DNA from: Planomonospora sp. ID82291
Lineage (GTDB): Bacteria > Actinomycetota > Actinomycetes > Streptosporangiales > Streptosporangiaceae
NCBI RefSeq assembly: GCF_015711645.1
Contig: NZ_JABTEX010000003.1
Span: 682,001-746,000, forward strand
DNA length: 64,000 bases
Reading direction: 5' to 3'
In this document: one piece after another, positions 43,289 to 51,514 of the stretch
Position numbering within the stretch: position 1 is the first letter of the stretch
How the letters are laid out: every line of letters starts with the position of its first letter
Program-made: the position numbers and the translations under genes
The notes under the pieces: generated by a model
Databases searched by the model: none
Told to the model about the DNA's origin: nothing
Seen by the model: the letters and a program-made list of their open reading frames with translations, nothing else

Positions 43289-45471
43289 GGCAGGTCGATC
43301 CCCAGCGTCTCCAGGAGCGCGGCCAGGCCGTACTCCTGCTCGACGTCGGTGCCGCTCCCGTAGAGCTGGTCCTCCAGGAGCGGGAGGATCTCGGTCGCCC
43401 AGATCCGCTCCAGCCCGCGCCGGTGCGCGGCCTGGCGGGTCATCAGGTAGGACGGGCCGACCGCCCGGTCGGGGTCGGCGAGGCGGCGGTTGACCTCGTC
43501 GAGCAGGCGGGCGGAGGTGTCGGGGAGGTTCTTCTCGGTCAGCCAGCGGCGGAGCAGGCCGTCGACGGGCGGCCGGTCGGGGGCGAGCGCGCGGAACGCG
43601 AAACGGCGGCGCATGGCCGCGTCGACGAGCGCCACCGAGCGGTCGACGGTGTTCATCGTGCCGATGACGAACACGTTCTCCGGCAGCTTGAACTTCTCGT
43701 GCGGGGAGTACTGCAGGCTGATCTCCCGGTTGCGGTACTCCAGCAGGAAGTACAGCTCGCCGAAGACCTTGGCCAGGTCCGCCCGGTTGATCTCGTCGAT
43801 GACCAGCACGAAGGGCCTGCCCGGTTCGGCCTCGGCCGCCTCGACGGCCCGCTTGAACGGGCCCGGGACCAGCTCGAAGCCGATCGTGCCGTTCTCCGCC
43901 GGGCGGGGGCGGAAGCCCTCGACGAAGTCCTCGTAGCCGTAGGAGGGGTGGAACTGGACCAGGTCGGTGCGTTCGGGACCGGCCAGTTCCTCGGCGAGGC
44001 GGGTGGCGAGGAAGGTCTTCCCGGTGCCGGGCGGGCCGTAGAGGATGAGCTGGCGTTTGGCCGCCAGCAGGTCGGCGGTCTCCCGCAGCCAGTCATGCGG
44101 CATCAACAGCTTGGCCGCGAACGCGGTCGTGATCTCCGGGACCACCAGCGGCTGCGTCTCGTCGACGATCTTGACGTCGTCGGTGACCTCGTCGTCCAGG
44201 CCGGCCTCGGCCGCCAGCTCGGCCATCACCCGGGTGAGGTCGACGACCGTGCGGCGGTCGCGCAGCCGCGCCTGGGCCGCCTCGGACAACCGGCGCCGGC
44301 TCAGTGGGCTCTCAGTACTCCACTCGACCGGCCGCCGCCGTGCCAGGTCACGGCCGTCGGTGTCGTCGTAGAAGGCGTCGCCGGTGACCTTCCCGACGTA
44401 GACGGTGTCCCCGTCCACGGTGGCGACGAGGTCACCGGGCTGCATCTCGGTGAGGAACCGCGAGAGCTGGCGCACGTGGGCGGACCTGCTCTCGTTCACG
44501 GCGTCCGGGTACGCCTTGGTGACCACGGCTCCGATCTCCTCCCGGGAGGCCCCGGCGGGGATCTCGTCGGCCTCGGCCCAGGCGACGGAGCAGAACCCCT
44601 CCTCCAGCCAGCGGGGGATGACGTTGACATCCTTCACGTTGGCGCCCCGCACTAACCAGCCCTTCTGCGGACGGGGCCGCTCCGGAGGGTGCCACTTCGA
44701 CCGCCAGGGTTCGGCGTAGAAGCCGACCGGGCGGCCGCTCTCCTGCTCCAGCCTCCTGCGGATCTCGGCGAGGTCGCGGTCGACGTCCCCGGCGGGCCCG
44801 GCGAGGCGATCGGCGAAAGCGTCGCGGATCAGTTGCTTGTGCCGCTCGCTGGCGATGGGCTCGTAGGTGCCGGGGAAGAGCAGGAAGAGCAGGATGTGCA
44901 GCTGGGACCGGGCGCGGTACTTGCCATCGTGGTCGGCGAACACCGCCTGGGCCAGGTCGCGGAAGGCCCACGGGTCGCCCAGCAGACGCTCCCGCTCCGC
45001 GGGCGTCGACTCCAGCAGCCGTACAGTGACCCGGATGAGGAAGGCGAACTGCGCCCAGCGGTAGTTGAGGAACGCCTGCCCTCCCTTGATGGAGCCGGTG
45101 GAGGCGGCCTCGGCGAGGTCGGCGGGGATCGCGGCCCGGCGGGGCGTCCACGACAGGACGGTCTCGATGATCTCGAACTTGCGGTCCTGGCCGACCGTCC
45201 CGGCGTTCAGCGGCACCAGGTTGACGTACAGCAGCTCGGCCGCGAGCACGACGGCCTCGTCCGAGGCGTCCGAGATCTGGCGTTTGAGCTTGACCAGGAA
45301 CTCGTCCGTCGAGCCGTCGTAGTTCTCGACGAACCGGTGGAGCAGCTCCCGCGCGGCCGGGAGGGTCCAGGCTTCCAGCTCCGGCGCGAAGGCCGACCGG
45401 CCGGTGAGGATCCCGGTCCTGAACACCTTCTGCGCGGCGGTGCAGACGATCGCATGCCGTTCGGCACCCAT
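43285..45471 (-). CDS. mcrB: McrB-like AAA+ motor with EVE/PUA-like sensor domain
   Basis: 728-aa AAA+ protein. The C-terminal motor has Walker A YGPPGTGKTF (about 479-487), Walker B VLVIDEINRADLAKVFGELYFLLE and the McrB signature IGTMNTVDRSVALVDAAMRRRF. Residues about 275-385 (WLVRGANVKDVNVIPRWLEEG ... GDLVATVDGDTVYVGKVTGD) resemble an EVE/PUA-like modified-base reader. The first 260 residues are helical and of unknown type. With McrC it should form a GTP-driven restriction complex against modified phage DNA. The start ATG 45471 has GGAGGG upstream. Confidence 0.9.
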   Translation of the reverse strand: MGAERHAIVCTAAQKVFRTGILTGRSAFAPELEAWTLPAARELLHRFVENYDGSTDEFLVKLKRQISDASDEAVVLAAELLYVNLVPLNAGTVGQDRKFEIIETVLSWTPRRAAIPADLAEAASTGSIKGGQAFLNYRWAQFAFLIRVTVRLLESTPAERERLLGDPWAFRDLAQAVFADHDGKYRARSQLHILLFLLFPGTYEPIASERHKQLIRDAFADRLAGPAGDVDRDLAEIRRRLEQESGRPVGFYAEPWRSKWHPPERPRPQKGWLVRGANVKDVNVIPRWLEEGFCSVAWAEADEIPAGASREEIGAVVTKAYPDAVNESRSAHVRQLSRFLTEMQPGDLVATVDGDTVYVGKVTGDAFYDDTDGRDLARRRPVEWSTESPLSRRRLSEAAQARLRDRRTVVDLTRVMAELAAEAGLDDEVTDDVKIVDETQPLVVPEITTAFAAKLLMPHDWLRETADLLAAKRQLILYGPPGTGKTFLATRLAEELAGPERTDLVQFHPSYGYEDFVEGFRPRPAENGTIGFELVPGPFKRAVEAAEAEPGRPFVLVIDEINRADLAKVFGELYFLLEYRNREISLQYSPHEKFKLPENVFVIGTMNTVDRSVALVDAAMRRRFAFRALAPDRPPVDGLLRRWLTEKNLPDTSARLLDEVNRRLADPDRAVGPSYLMTRQAAHRRGLERIWATEILPLLEDQLYGSGTDVEQEYGLAALLETLGIDLP

Positions 45472-45617
45472 CAGCCCTCCATCTCGTCGGTCACTCAGCG
45501 TTCGGTCATGAGTACCCTACGAGATGGCGCGCGACACACCAAGGCGTGGTTCGAACCAGGCAGCTGGTCGGACGGGAGGCGTGCCGCGAAGGAGGTTCGC
45601 CGCCCGGCCGCGTCCGC

Positions 45618-46073
45618 TCACTCGGTGTCCCGTGCCGACGGCGCCCGGCCACGGCGGTGGAAAGCGAGGGCGGCCAGGCCGAGGAGAACGGCCCACACGA
45701 CGCAGTAAGCACCGAAGAGCGCACCACCGCGGTCCGAGAGCAGGGCACCGCCCGTCATGCCCACCGCTCCCGCGGCCGCCATCGCCGCACACACCCACAG
45801 CAGCACCAGCAGCGTCCGCCGCCACAGCAACCGCCGAACCGGCGCCAGGGAGACCACCAGCAGGGAGATGATGATCAGGCCGGACGCGGCGTTGCCCCAC
45901 TGGGCCAGTGCGACCTGTCCGGATCCATAGCCGAGGTACTCCTCCGGGGCCACCCGGGGACCCCCGGTGACGCCGAGGCGCCCTTCGAGAGCGAAGTGGA
46001 CCTTGGACACGACGTAGAGCGACGTCCAGCCGATCGCCGCCCAGGCGATCCAACGCCCGGTCCGAACAGTCAT
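45618..46073 (-). CDS. Four-helix membrane protein (DUF3995-like)
   Basis: 151-aa protein with four predicted TM segments: WIAWAAIGWTSLYVVSKVHFAL, NAASGLIIISLLVVSL, LLVLLWVCAAMAAAGAVGM and FGAYCVVWAVLLGLAALAF. The GYGSGQVALAQWGNAAS loop fits DUF3995-like proteins of actinomycetes. No function is known. It lies inside the defence island, 146 bases upstream of mcrB on the same strand. Confidence 0.7.
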   Translation of the reverse strand: MTVRTGRWIAWAAIGWTSLYVVSKVHFALEGRLGVTGGPRVAPEEYLGYGSGQVALAQWGNAASGLIIISLLVVSLAPVRRLLWRRTLLVLLWVCAAMAAAGAVGMTGGALLSDRGGALFGAYCVVWAVLLGLAALAFHRRGRAPSARDTE

Positions 46074-46095
46074 GCGGCGATCTTCTCATTCGTGC

Positions 46096-46111
46096 GATCT
46101 TCCGGAAGATC
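46096..46111. other. Perfect 16-bp palindrome upstream of the DUF3995-like gene
   Basis: GATCTTCCGGAAGATC lies 22 bases upstream of the minus-strand start of the membrane protein gene. It might be an operator or simply a chance palindrome. Confidence 0.35.
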
Positions 46112-46361
46112 CGGGGCGCGGAATCCGGCCACCCCGCGAACGGCAGCGGAAGCAGCCACCCCGGAACGTCACGGTAGGCTCTTCAGCGGTCCCCGACCGT
46201 CACCCGTCACGCTGTGCACTCCTTGAAACCAAGAACCACCCTCAGAGGAGCTCGGTCGTTCCATCGCTCCCGTGGAAGGCCGTGGTTCGGCCGGGTGCTG
46301 GGCTCAGAGGCACTCCACGTATGTTGATCACGGCCTTCTCCTGAGAGGAATCCCCAGCATC

Positions 46362-46775
46362 ATGGCCTCCATCCGCCACGAAATCGTGATCGACGCGTCC
46401 CCCGAACACATCTGGGATGCGCTGCGCGACGTCGGCGCCGTACATCGACGCCTGCTGCCCGGCCGCGTCACCGGCACCCGGCTCGAAGGCGACCAGCGCT
46501 TCCTGACCTTTCCCGATGGGCACGTGATCCGTGAGCTGATCGTCGCGATCGACGACGACGCCCGCCGCCTGGCCTACTCCGTCGTCGAGGGCGCGCGGCC
46601 GACGATCGAGCACCACCACGCCTCGTTCGAAGTCCGCCCCGAAGGCGACCGGGCGGGCCGGCTGATCTGGACCACCGATGTCCTGCCGCACGCGCTCGCC
46701 GCCGAGATCCGGATTCGCGTCGAGCGCGGCGCGATGGAGATGAAGCAGGCGATCGAGGCCGCGGCATGCGGGTGA
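46362..46775 (+). CDS. SRPBCC-family (START/polyketide-cyclase-like) protein
   Basis: 137-aa single-domain SRPBCC protein: IRHEIVIDASPEHIWDALRDVGAVHRRLLPG at the N-terminus, a beta-sheet core, and a C-terminal helix (ERGAMEMKQAIEAA). The fold binds small hydrophobic ligands; roles range from cyclases to stress proteins. Start ATG 46362 with GAGAGGA upstream. It is a plus-strand gene inside an otherwise minus-strand defence region, probably unrelated cargo. Confidence 0.82.
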   Translation: MASIRHEIVIDASPEHIWDALRDVGAVHRRLLPGRVTGTRLEGDQRFLTFPDGHVIRELIVAIDDDARRLAYSVVEGARPTIEHHHASFEVRPEGDRAGRLIWTTDVLPHALAAEIRIRVERGAMEMKQAIEAAACG

Positions 46776-46936
46776 ACCCGGGTCGGCACACTGATCCATC
46801 CGCACGTTCGCCTGTATCCGGCTCTGTCCGCGAGGCCGTGCACCGGCGATGAGCGTCTTGCGCGAAGCAGGTTCGCTGAGACAACCGGTCGTGTTCTCGG
46901 AGAACACTGTTGGCGATTCCACCCCGCAGCGCTGAG

Positions 46937-47000
46937 GCGCCGCACCAGCTCGCGATCGTCTCGGTTCTGCAGTTCCTGGAGAACCTGTCGGACCGCCAGC
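46937..47000 (+). pseudogene. IS1182-type transposase N-terminal relic
   Basis: The plus-strand segment encodes APHQLAIVSVLQFLENLSDRQ, which matches the conserved N-terminal stretch of IS1182-family transposases (QLALVSVLQFLENLSDRQAADAV in typical members). The frame breaks off on both sides. The relic directly abuts the 3' end of the DUF262 gene, so an old insertion or deletion marked this edge of the drm block. Confidence 0.6.
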
Positions 47001-47016
47001 CGCCGCATCGAGAGGA

Positions 47017-49272
47017 TCAAGAGTAACCGAACTGGCCGAGGCGGTGCTGGGCGATCTCGATCTCGGCGGGGGTGAACAATTCCGCGAACTCGGGCCGGAC
47101 GACCAGGGCCTCCACCGTCAGGTCGAGCCGTCCCCGCTCCCACAGCGCCGCGAAGCCGTCGGAGACCGCCGGGGCATTCAGCAGTTTGCGGGCGGTGGTG
47201 AGGCTTCCGTGCTCGGCGAGCATGCTCAGGAAGTAGGTGGCGTGGTAGTTCGCCTCGCTGCGGGCACGGTCGTAGATCGAGCGCATCGCCTGGTCGAACG
47301 CGACACTCACCGGACCGGCCGGTTCCGGCGCGGTGCCGGGGACCGTCTCCTCCTCACCCGCGACGGTCATATTGCGGCGGTTCACGTAGCCGAGCAGAGC
47401 GTCGACGGAGGTGAACACGAGATAACCCAGCTCCTCCAGCCGGGGCAGGTCCGCGACGTCGGGGTCGAGTTCCAGCACCACGGGCCGGTCCTGGCCGAGC
47501 TGGAGCCCATCGGGCCAGAACGCCTCGGCCACGGCCAGGGCGCGACCGGTGGCGGGGTCGGCGATCTCACTGTCGAGCGTGGGCTCGGCGTAACCCAGCC
47601 GGACGATCTCCTCGACCATGGCCTTGATCTGCGCGGCACGGACGTCGTCCTGCTCGTCGGCCACGACGGTGATCGGCTGGAGCTCGACGGCCGCGGCGGC
47701 GGAGGCTCCGTCGCGAAGCTCGCTCAGGAACGACTGCGCGGCCTGGGCCAGCAGTTCCCGGCGGGCGACGAGGAAGTCACGGTAGCGGTCGACGCGCCAC
47801 AGCTCGGGATCGGTCGGAATCCACTGCGAGGCGAGCACCCCGGGATGCCTCTCCTCCGCCTCGGCGAAGTACTCCTCGGGGGAGCGCTTGCCGATCACGA
47901 GGTTGGTGTCCTGGGTCAGGAAGCAGAAGTTCGCGACGGCGTTGACGTCCCCCCGGTCGTATCCGGCCTTGTACAGCAGGGCCTTGGGGAAGATGTGGTG
48001 GACCTGGAGCGTGGTGAGCTTGCCGAGCATCTCGGCGCGCAGTTCCAGGCCGCTGCCGAGGTCGCGGGCGCCCTTGACCCGGGTGAGCATGTACAGCAGC
48101 GGGTAGAACCGCGATCCCCGGGTGGACGCCTCGAAGTCGTGCGGCCGGATCTCCAGGTTGCCGCCGCGCCAGCGCTGCAGGGTGGAGATCAGCCCGTCGA
48201 TGCCGGAGCGTTCGGCGACCTCGTAGTCCTGGGCGAGCACGGTCTCCGTCGAGCCGGCGAAGCGCCCCCACAACGCCGAGTGGACGTACCAGAACAGGAC
48301 CCGGTCGCGCTGGGCCGCGTCGAGGAAGCGCCCGCCGGGCGTCAGGTGGAGCAGCCGGGAGACGACGGGGATCGCGTAGCGGCCCATGAGGACCTGCTCG
48401 TGGTCGAGGCCGAGCCGTCCGGAGACCGCGTCGAGGAAGGTGCCGATGTAACCGACGGATTTCGTCAGAGCGGTCTCGAACTCCTTGTCGGCCACCGAGT
48501 CGAGCGCGGTGAACACCGCCCGGCCGGTGGCGACGGCGGTGGTGTTGCGCAGCAGCCAGTCCAGGGAGAAATCGAACCCCGCCTCCCGCCACCGCTCCAG
48601 GTGGTCGCGCATCACCTGGCGGGCCGGTGACCACTGGGCGCAGATCTTGGCGAGCGCGAGGTCGCCCTTGGACAGTGCGGTGCCGCCGGAGTTGACCCGG
48701 TTGAAGATGTCGACGACGACATCGACGTCCTTGTCCGGACCGGTGATCTTCTCTTCGTGGAACTCGCGCTGGAGCAGGTTCGACAGCCGGTTCAGCCGCT
48801 CGAGGTAGGTGGCGAACTTCTCCGGGAAGCGGCCGAACTCGCGGATGAACGGCTCGAGCCCTTCGGTGAAGAGCCGGGTGACATCGACCCACCGCACGTC
48901 GTCGCGCATCTTCGCGGGGCCGTAGAACTCGAAGGTCTCATCCTCGACGTTGAACCGCAGACCGGTGAAGGCCGCCGGGTCGCCCTCGAAGAACTCCGGG
49001 GGGCGCCCGCGGACGACCTCGTACAGCGAGGTGATGCGCTGCTGCCCGTCGAGCAGGAGCAACCGTACTCCGCCATCGGGGCTGCTGCCGCGAACGGAGG
49101 CCATGTCGGGCTCGGTCTCCCAGAGCAGAAGGCCGCCCACCGGATATCCCTTGTACAGGGAGCGCATGAGCCCGCGGACCTGGTCGCGGTTCCAGACATA
49201 TCCCCGCTGGAACTCCGGCAGCAGCACCGTGCCGTTGTCGATCTGGTGGAGGAGCAGCGACAGAGTGGCCAT
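47017..49272 (-). CDS. DUF262 / HNH-like (GmrSD-type) defence protein
   Basis: 751-aa protein. The N-terminal DUF262 domain has LPEFQRGYVWNRDQV (residues 18-32) and the LLLDGQQRITS motif (Asp75-Arg79), a ParB-like NTPase/nuclease fold. The central part carries an HNH-like nuclease core VHHIFPKALL (His425-His426) with NFCFLTQDTNLVIGKR, as in DUF1524-linked proteins. GmrSD and related type IV restriction enzymes combine the same two activities to cut modified DNA. ATG 49272 has GGAAGG six bases upstream. It follows the RelE-UvrD helicase gene by 75 bases and is the last gene of the drm block. Confidence 0.85.
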   Translation of the reverse strand: MATLSLLLHQIDNGTVLLPEFQRGYVWNRDQVRGLMRSLYKGYPVGGLLLWETEPDMASVRGSSPDGGVRLLLLDGQQRITSLYEVVRGRPPEFFEGDPAAFTGLRFNVEDETFEFYGPAKMRDDVRWVDVTRLFTEGLEPFIREFGRFPEKFATYLERLNRLSNLLQREFHEEKITGPDKDVDVVVDIFNRVNSGGTALSKGDLALAKICAQWSPARQVMRDHLERWREAGFDFSLDWLLRNTTAVATGRAVFTALDSVADKEFETALTKSVGYIGTFLDAVSGRLGLDHEQVLMGRYAIPVVSRLLHLTPGGRFLDAAQRDRVLFWYVHSALWGRFAGSTETVLAQDYEVAERSGIDGLISTLQRWRGGNLEIRPHDFEASTRGSRFYPLLYMLTRVKGARDLGSGLELRAEMLGKLTTLQVHHIFPKALLYKAGYDRGDVNAVANFCFLTQDTNLVIGKRSPEEYFAEAEERHPGVLASQWIPTDPELWRVDRYRDFLVARRELLAQAAQSFLSELRDGASAAAAVELQPITVVADEQDDVRAAQIKAMVEEIVRLGYAEPTLDSEIADPATGRALAVAEAFWPDGLQLGQDRPVVLELDPDVADLPRLEELGYLVFTSVDALLGYVNRRNMTVAGEEETVPGTAPEPAGPVSVAFDQAMRSIYDRARSEANYHATYFLSMLAEHGSLTTARKLLNAPAVSDGFAALWERGRLDLTVEALVVRPEFAELFTPAEIEIAQHRLGQFGYS

Positions 49273-49347
49273 TGTCCGCCTTCCATGGCTTGGCGATCCG
49301 ATAAGGAGATCAATAATTACGTATTGCGCTTCCCTTGTCACCAAAGG

Positions 49348-51441
49348 TCATCGAACGAGTCCCGACAGAAAAGGACTCGGTGCGCCGTGCCAGGACACGT
49401 TGAGCTGCTCCCGGGCCCGCGTGCACGCGACGAACAGCAGGCAGCGCTCACGCTGCAGGTCCTGGGCGTTGGTGAGCTCGTCCTCTTCCACAGGGGTCAC
49501 CGCGCTCGACGACGGCAGCTGGTGCTCCCCGACGCCGATGACCGCGACGCACCGGAATTCCAGTCCCTTCATCCGGTGCATGGTCCCGGCGCGCACGACC
49601 TCGTCGGCCTCCTGGACCTTCGCCAGCGACCCCGCTCTGACACCCGCCCGTTCCAGGACCGCGATCGCCGTGTCGGCCAGCATGTTGGAACGCGCCGCGA
49701 TGCCGATCTCGCCGGGGGCGACTCCGGCGTCCAGCCACTGGCGGACCTTCTCGGCGAGCGCCTCCAGTTCACCCCGCTGCGAGCCGAACCCCCTCAGCTC
49801 GGGCGGGCGGCCGTGGACCTGCGACCGATAGCCCGCGACCGTGTCGAGTCCTCCGTCCATGTCGTCGATCGGCTCACCGCGCAGCATGCCGAGGCTCCAG
49901 GCGAGGATCTCGGCGGTCGTGCGGTAGTTGATGGTCAGCCGGGACGAGCGCCCGGCGACCTTGATACCGACGTCGCGCAGCGAGACGCGGCTGCTGTAGA
50001 TGCGCTGGTGGGTGTCGCCGGCCACGAAGACGTCGTCGGGCCCTTCGGCGACGGCCGCGCGCAGCAGCCGCCACTGCACCGGATGCAGGTCCTGCGCCTC
50101 GTCGACGACGACGTGCCGGTACGGCCTGTCGGCCCGCTCCTCCAGCAGCCGGGTCGCCTCGACGCAGACCGTCTCATGGGTCCACACCTTGCGCCGCTTC
50201 AGCTCCTCCTGGAACTCCCAGACGGCCTGCCAGAGCTGCGCCTTCTGCCGGGCGCCGAGGCGGCGGCCCCGCCCGGCTCGCTTGGCCGCGAGGTATCCGG
50301 CGGCGTCGGTCACCTGCTGGGCGAGCACAACGTGCCGCCACTCCTCGGCGAGGAAGGTCTCGGTGAAGGACAGCTCCAGCCGTTTGACGATCTTCCGCCA
50401 GATCTCCTTCTCCTCCTTGTCCCGGAGGATTGCGGGCCGGCCGTGCCGCTCGGTGAAGACCTGGTGGGAGAGCTGGTCGACGTGGCGCGCGTCGATGCCG
50501 TCACGGATCTTGTCCGATCCCGCCAGCAGCCGCAGTCCTGCCTCCAGGGACGCCGAGAGCGTGGAGGTGAAGGTGGTGACCAGGACAGGTCCGCCGGCGA
50601 GACCGGCGAGGTGGTGGGCCCGGTGCAGCGCCACGACGGTCTTGCCGGTGCCGGGGCCGCCGGTGACGCGGGCGGAGCCGCTGAACGCGGCCCGCACGAC
50701 CTGCTCCTGCGCCGGATGGAGGTAGATCTTCCAGAGCGCGAACGGGTTCCGGAACACCTCCATCAGCTCATCCGGGCCGTCGACCAGCACCACCCGCCCG
50801 GGAGAGCGCTCGACGGCCGCGGCGATGTCCTCGGTGTCGTACGGCTCCCGCTCCGGGGCCGCGCCGAGCTCGGCCCAGACCTCCTCGGGGGTGAGCCCGG
50901 CGGCCAGGCCGTACAGCGCGTCCCACTGGCTCTGCGGCAGGAACGCCCTGGCCGCCTCCAGCTGGATGACGTCGGTCAGCGCGCGGGCGAAGGCGAGGGT
51001 CTGCTCGTCGACGCCGAGCCGCGTCAGGTCGGCGTCCGCGACGTCCTCGAACAGCAGCCGGGGGGCGCGATCGGCCATCCTGGCCAGTTCCGGCAGCGTG
51101 GCGTCGATGGCGATGCTGTCGCGGATCTCGATGCAGCCGGTGAGCGCGTTCACCGAGGCCTTCCGCCGCCCGGCCCAGGCGTAGGCGTCGTCGTGCGGGA
51201 GCACCTTCAGCAGGGTGAAGGTGTCGCCGGTCTCCGGCGCGAGCACGACCCCGCGCCAGAACTTGTCGATGCGGATGGTCCGGAAGCGGTCGTCCTTGGG
51301 GTTGTTGAGCTTCTCCAGGTGCAGTCCGGTGTGCGTCGCCTCCTCGAACTTGCCGAAGACCTCGGCGACCCGGGTCTGGACGGAACGCTCCAGTTTCCCG
51401 TAGTCGACGAGGAAGTCCTTGTCGATCCCCAGCCTCGCCAC
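49348..51441 (-). CDS. UvrD-family helicase with N-terminal RelE/ParE-like domain
   Basis: 697-aa superfamily 1 helicase. Motif I is TGGPGTGKTVVAL (Lys267), motif II VVVDEAQD (about 445-451), motif IV LTINYRTTAEIL, motif V TMHRMKGLEFRCV and motif VI LLFVACTRARE. Residues 1-100 look like a RelE/ParE toxin fold: LERSVQTRVAEVFGKFEEAT, then GLHLEKLNNPKDDRFRTIRI and LLKVLPHDDAYAWA. The last is the type of C-terminal strand seen in RelE-like proteins. Start GTG 51441 has AGGGGA upstream. It lies 73 bases after the kinase gene in the drm block. DNA unwinding is expected; the N-domain could touch ribosomes, RNA or a partner. Confidence 0.87.
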   Translation of the reverse strand: MARLGIDKDFLVDYGKLERSVQTRVAEVFGKFEEATHTGLHLEKLNNPKDDRFRTIRIDKFWRGVVLAPETGDTFTLLKVLPHDDAYAWAGRRKASVNALTGCIEIRDSIAIDATLPELARMADRAPRLLFEDVADADLTRLGVDEQTLAFARALTDVIQLEAARAFLPQSQWDALYGLAAGLTPEEVWAELGAAPEREPYDTEDIAAAVERSPGRVVLVDGPDELMEVFRNPFALWKIYLHPAQEQVVRAAFSGSARVTGGPGTGKTVVALHRAHHLAGLAGGPVLVTTFTSTLSASLEAGLRLLAGSDKIRDGIDARHVDQLSHQVFTERHGRPAILRDKEEKEIWRKIVKRLELSFTETFLAEEWRHVVLAQQVTDAAGYLAAKRAGRGRRLGARQKAQLWQAVWEFQEELKRRKVWTHETVCVEATRLLEERADRPYRHVVVDEAQDLHPVQWRLLRAAVAEGPDDVFVAGDTHQRIYSSRVSLRDVGIKVAGRSSRLTINYRTTAEILAWSLGMLRGEPIDDMDGGLDTVAGYRSQVHGRPPELRGFGSQRGELEALAEKVRQWLDAGVAPGEIGIAARSNMLADTAIAVLERAGVRAGSLAKVQEADEVVRAGTMHRMKGLEFRCVAVIGVGEHQLPSSSAVTPVEEDELTNAQDLQRERCLLFVACTRAREQLNVSWHGAPSPFLSGLVR

Positions 51442-51514
51442 GCGTTCCCCTTCCGAGGCGGCCCTTACCGCCCGCACACATCTGTATGAACGATCGGCAC
51501 CCGGTCTGCCGGTG

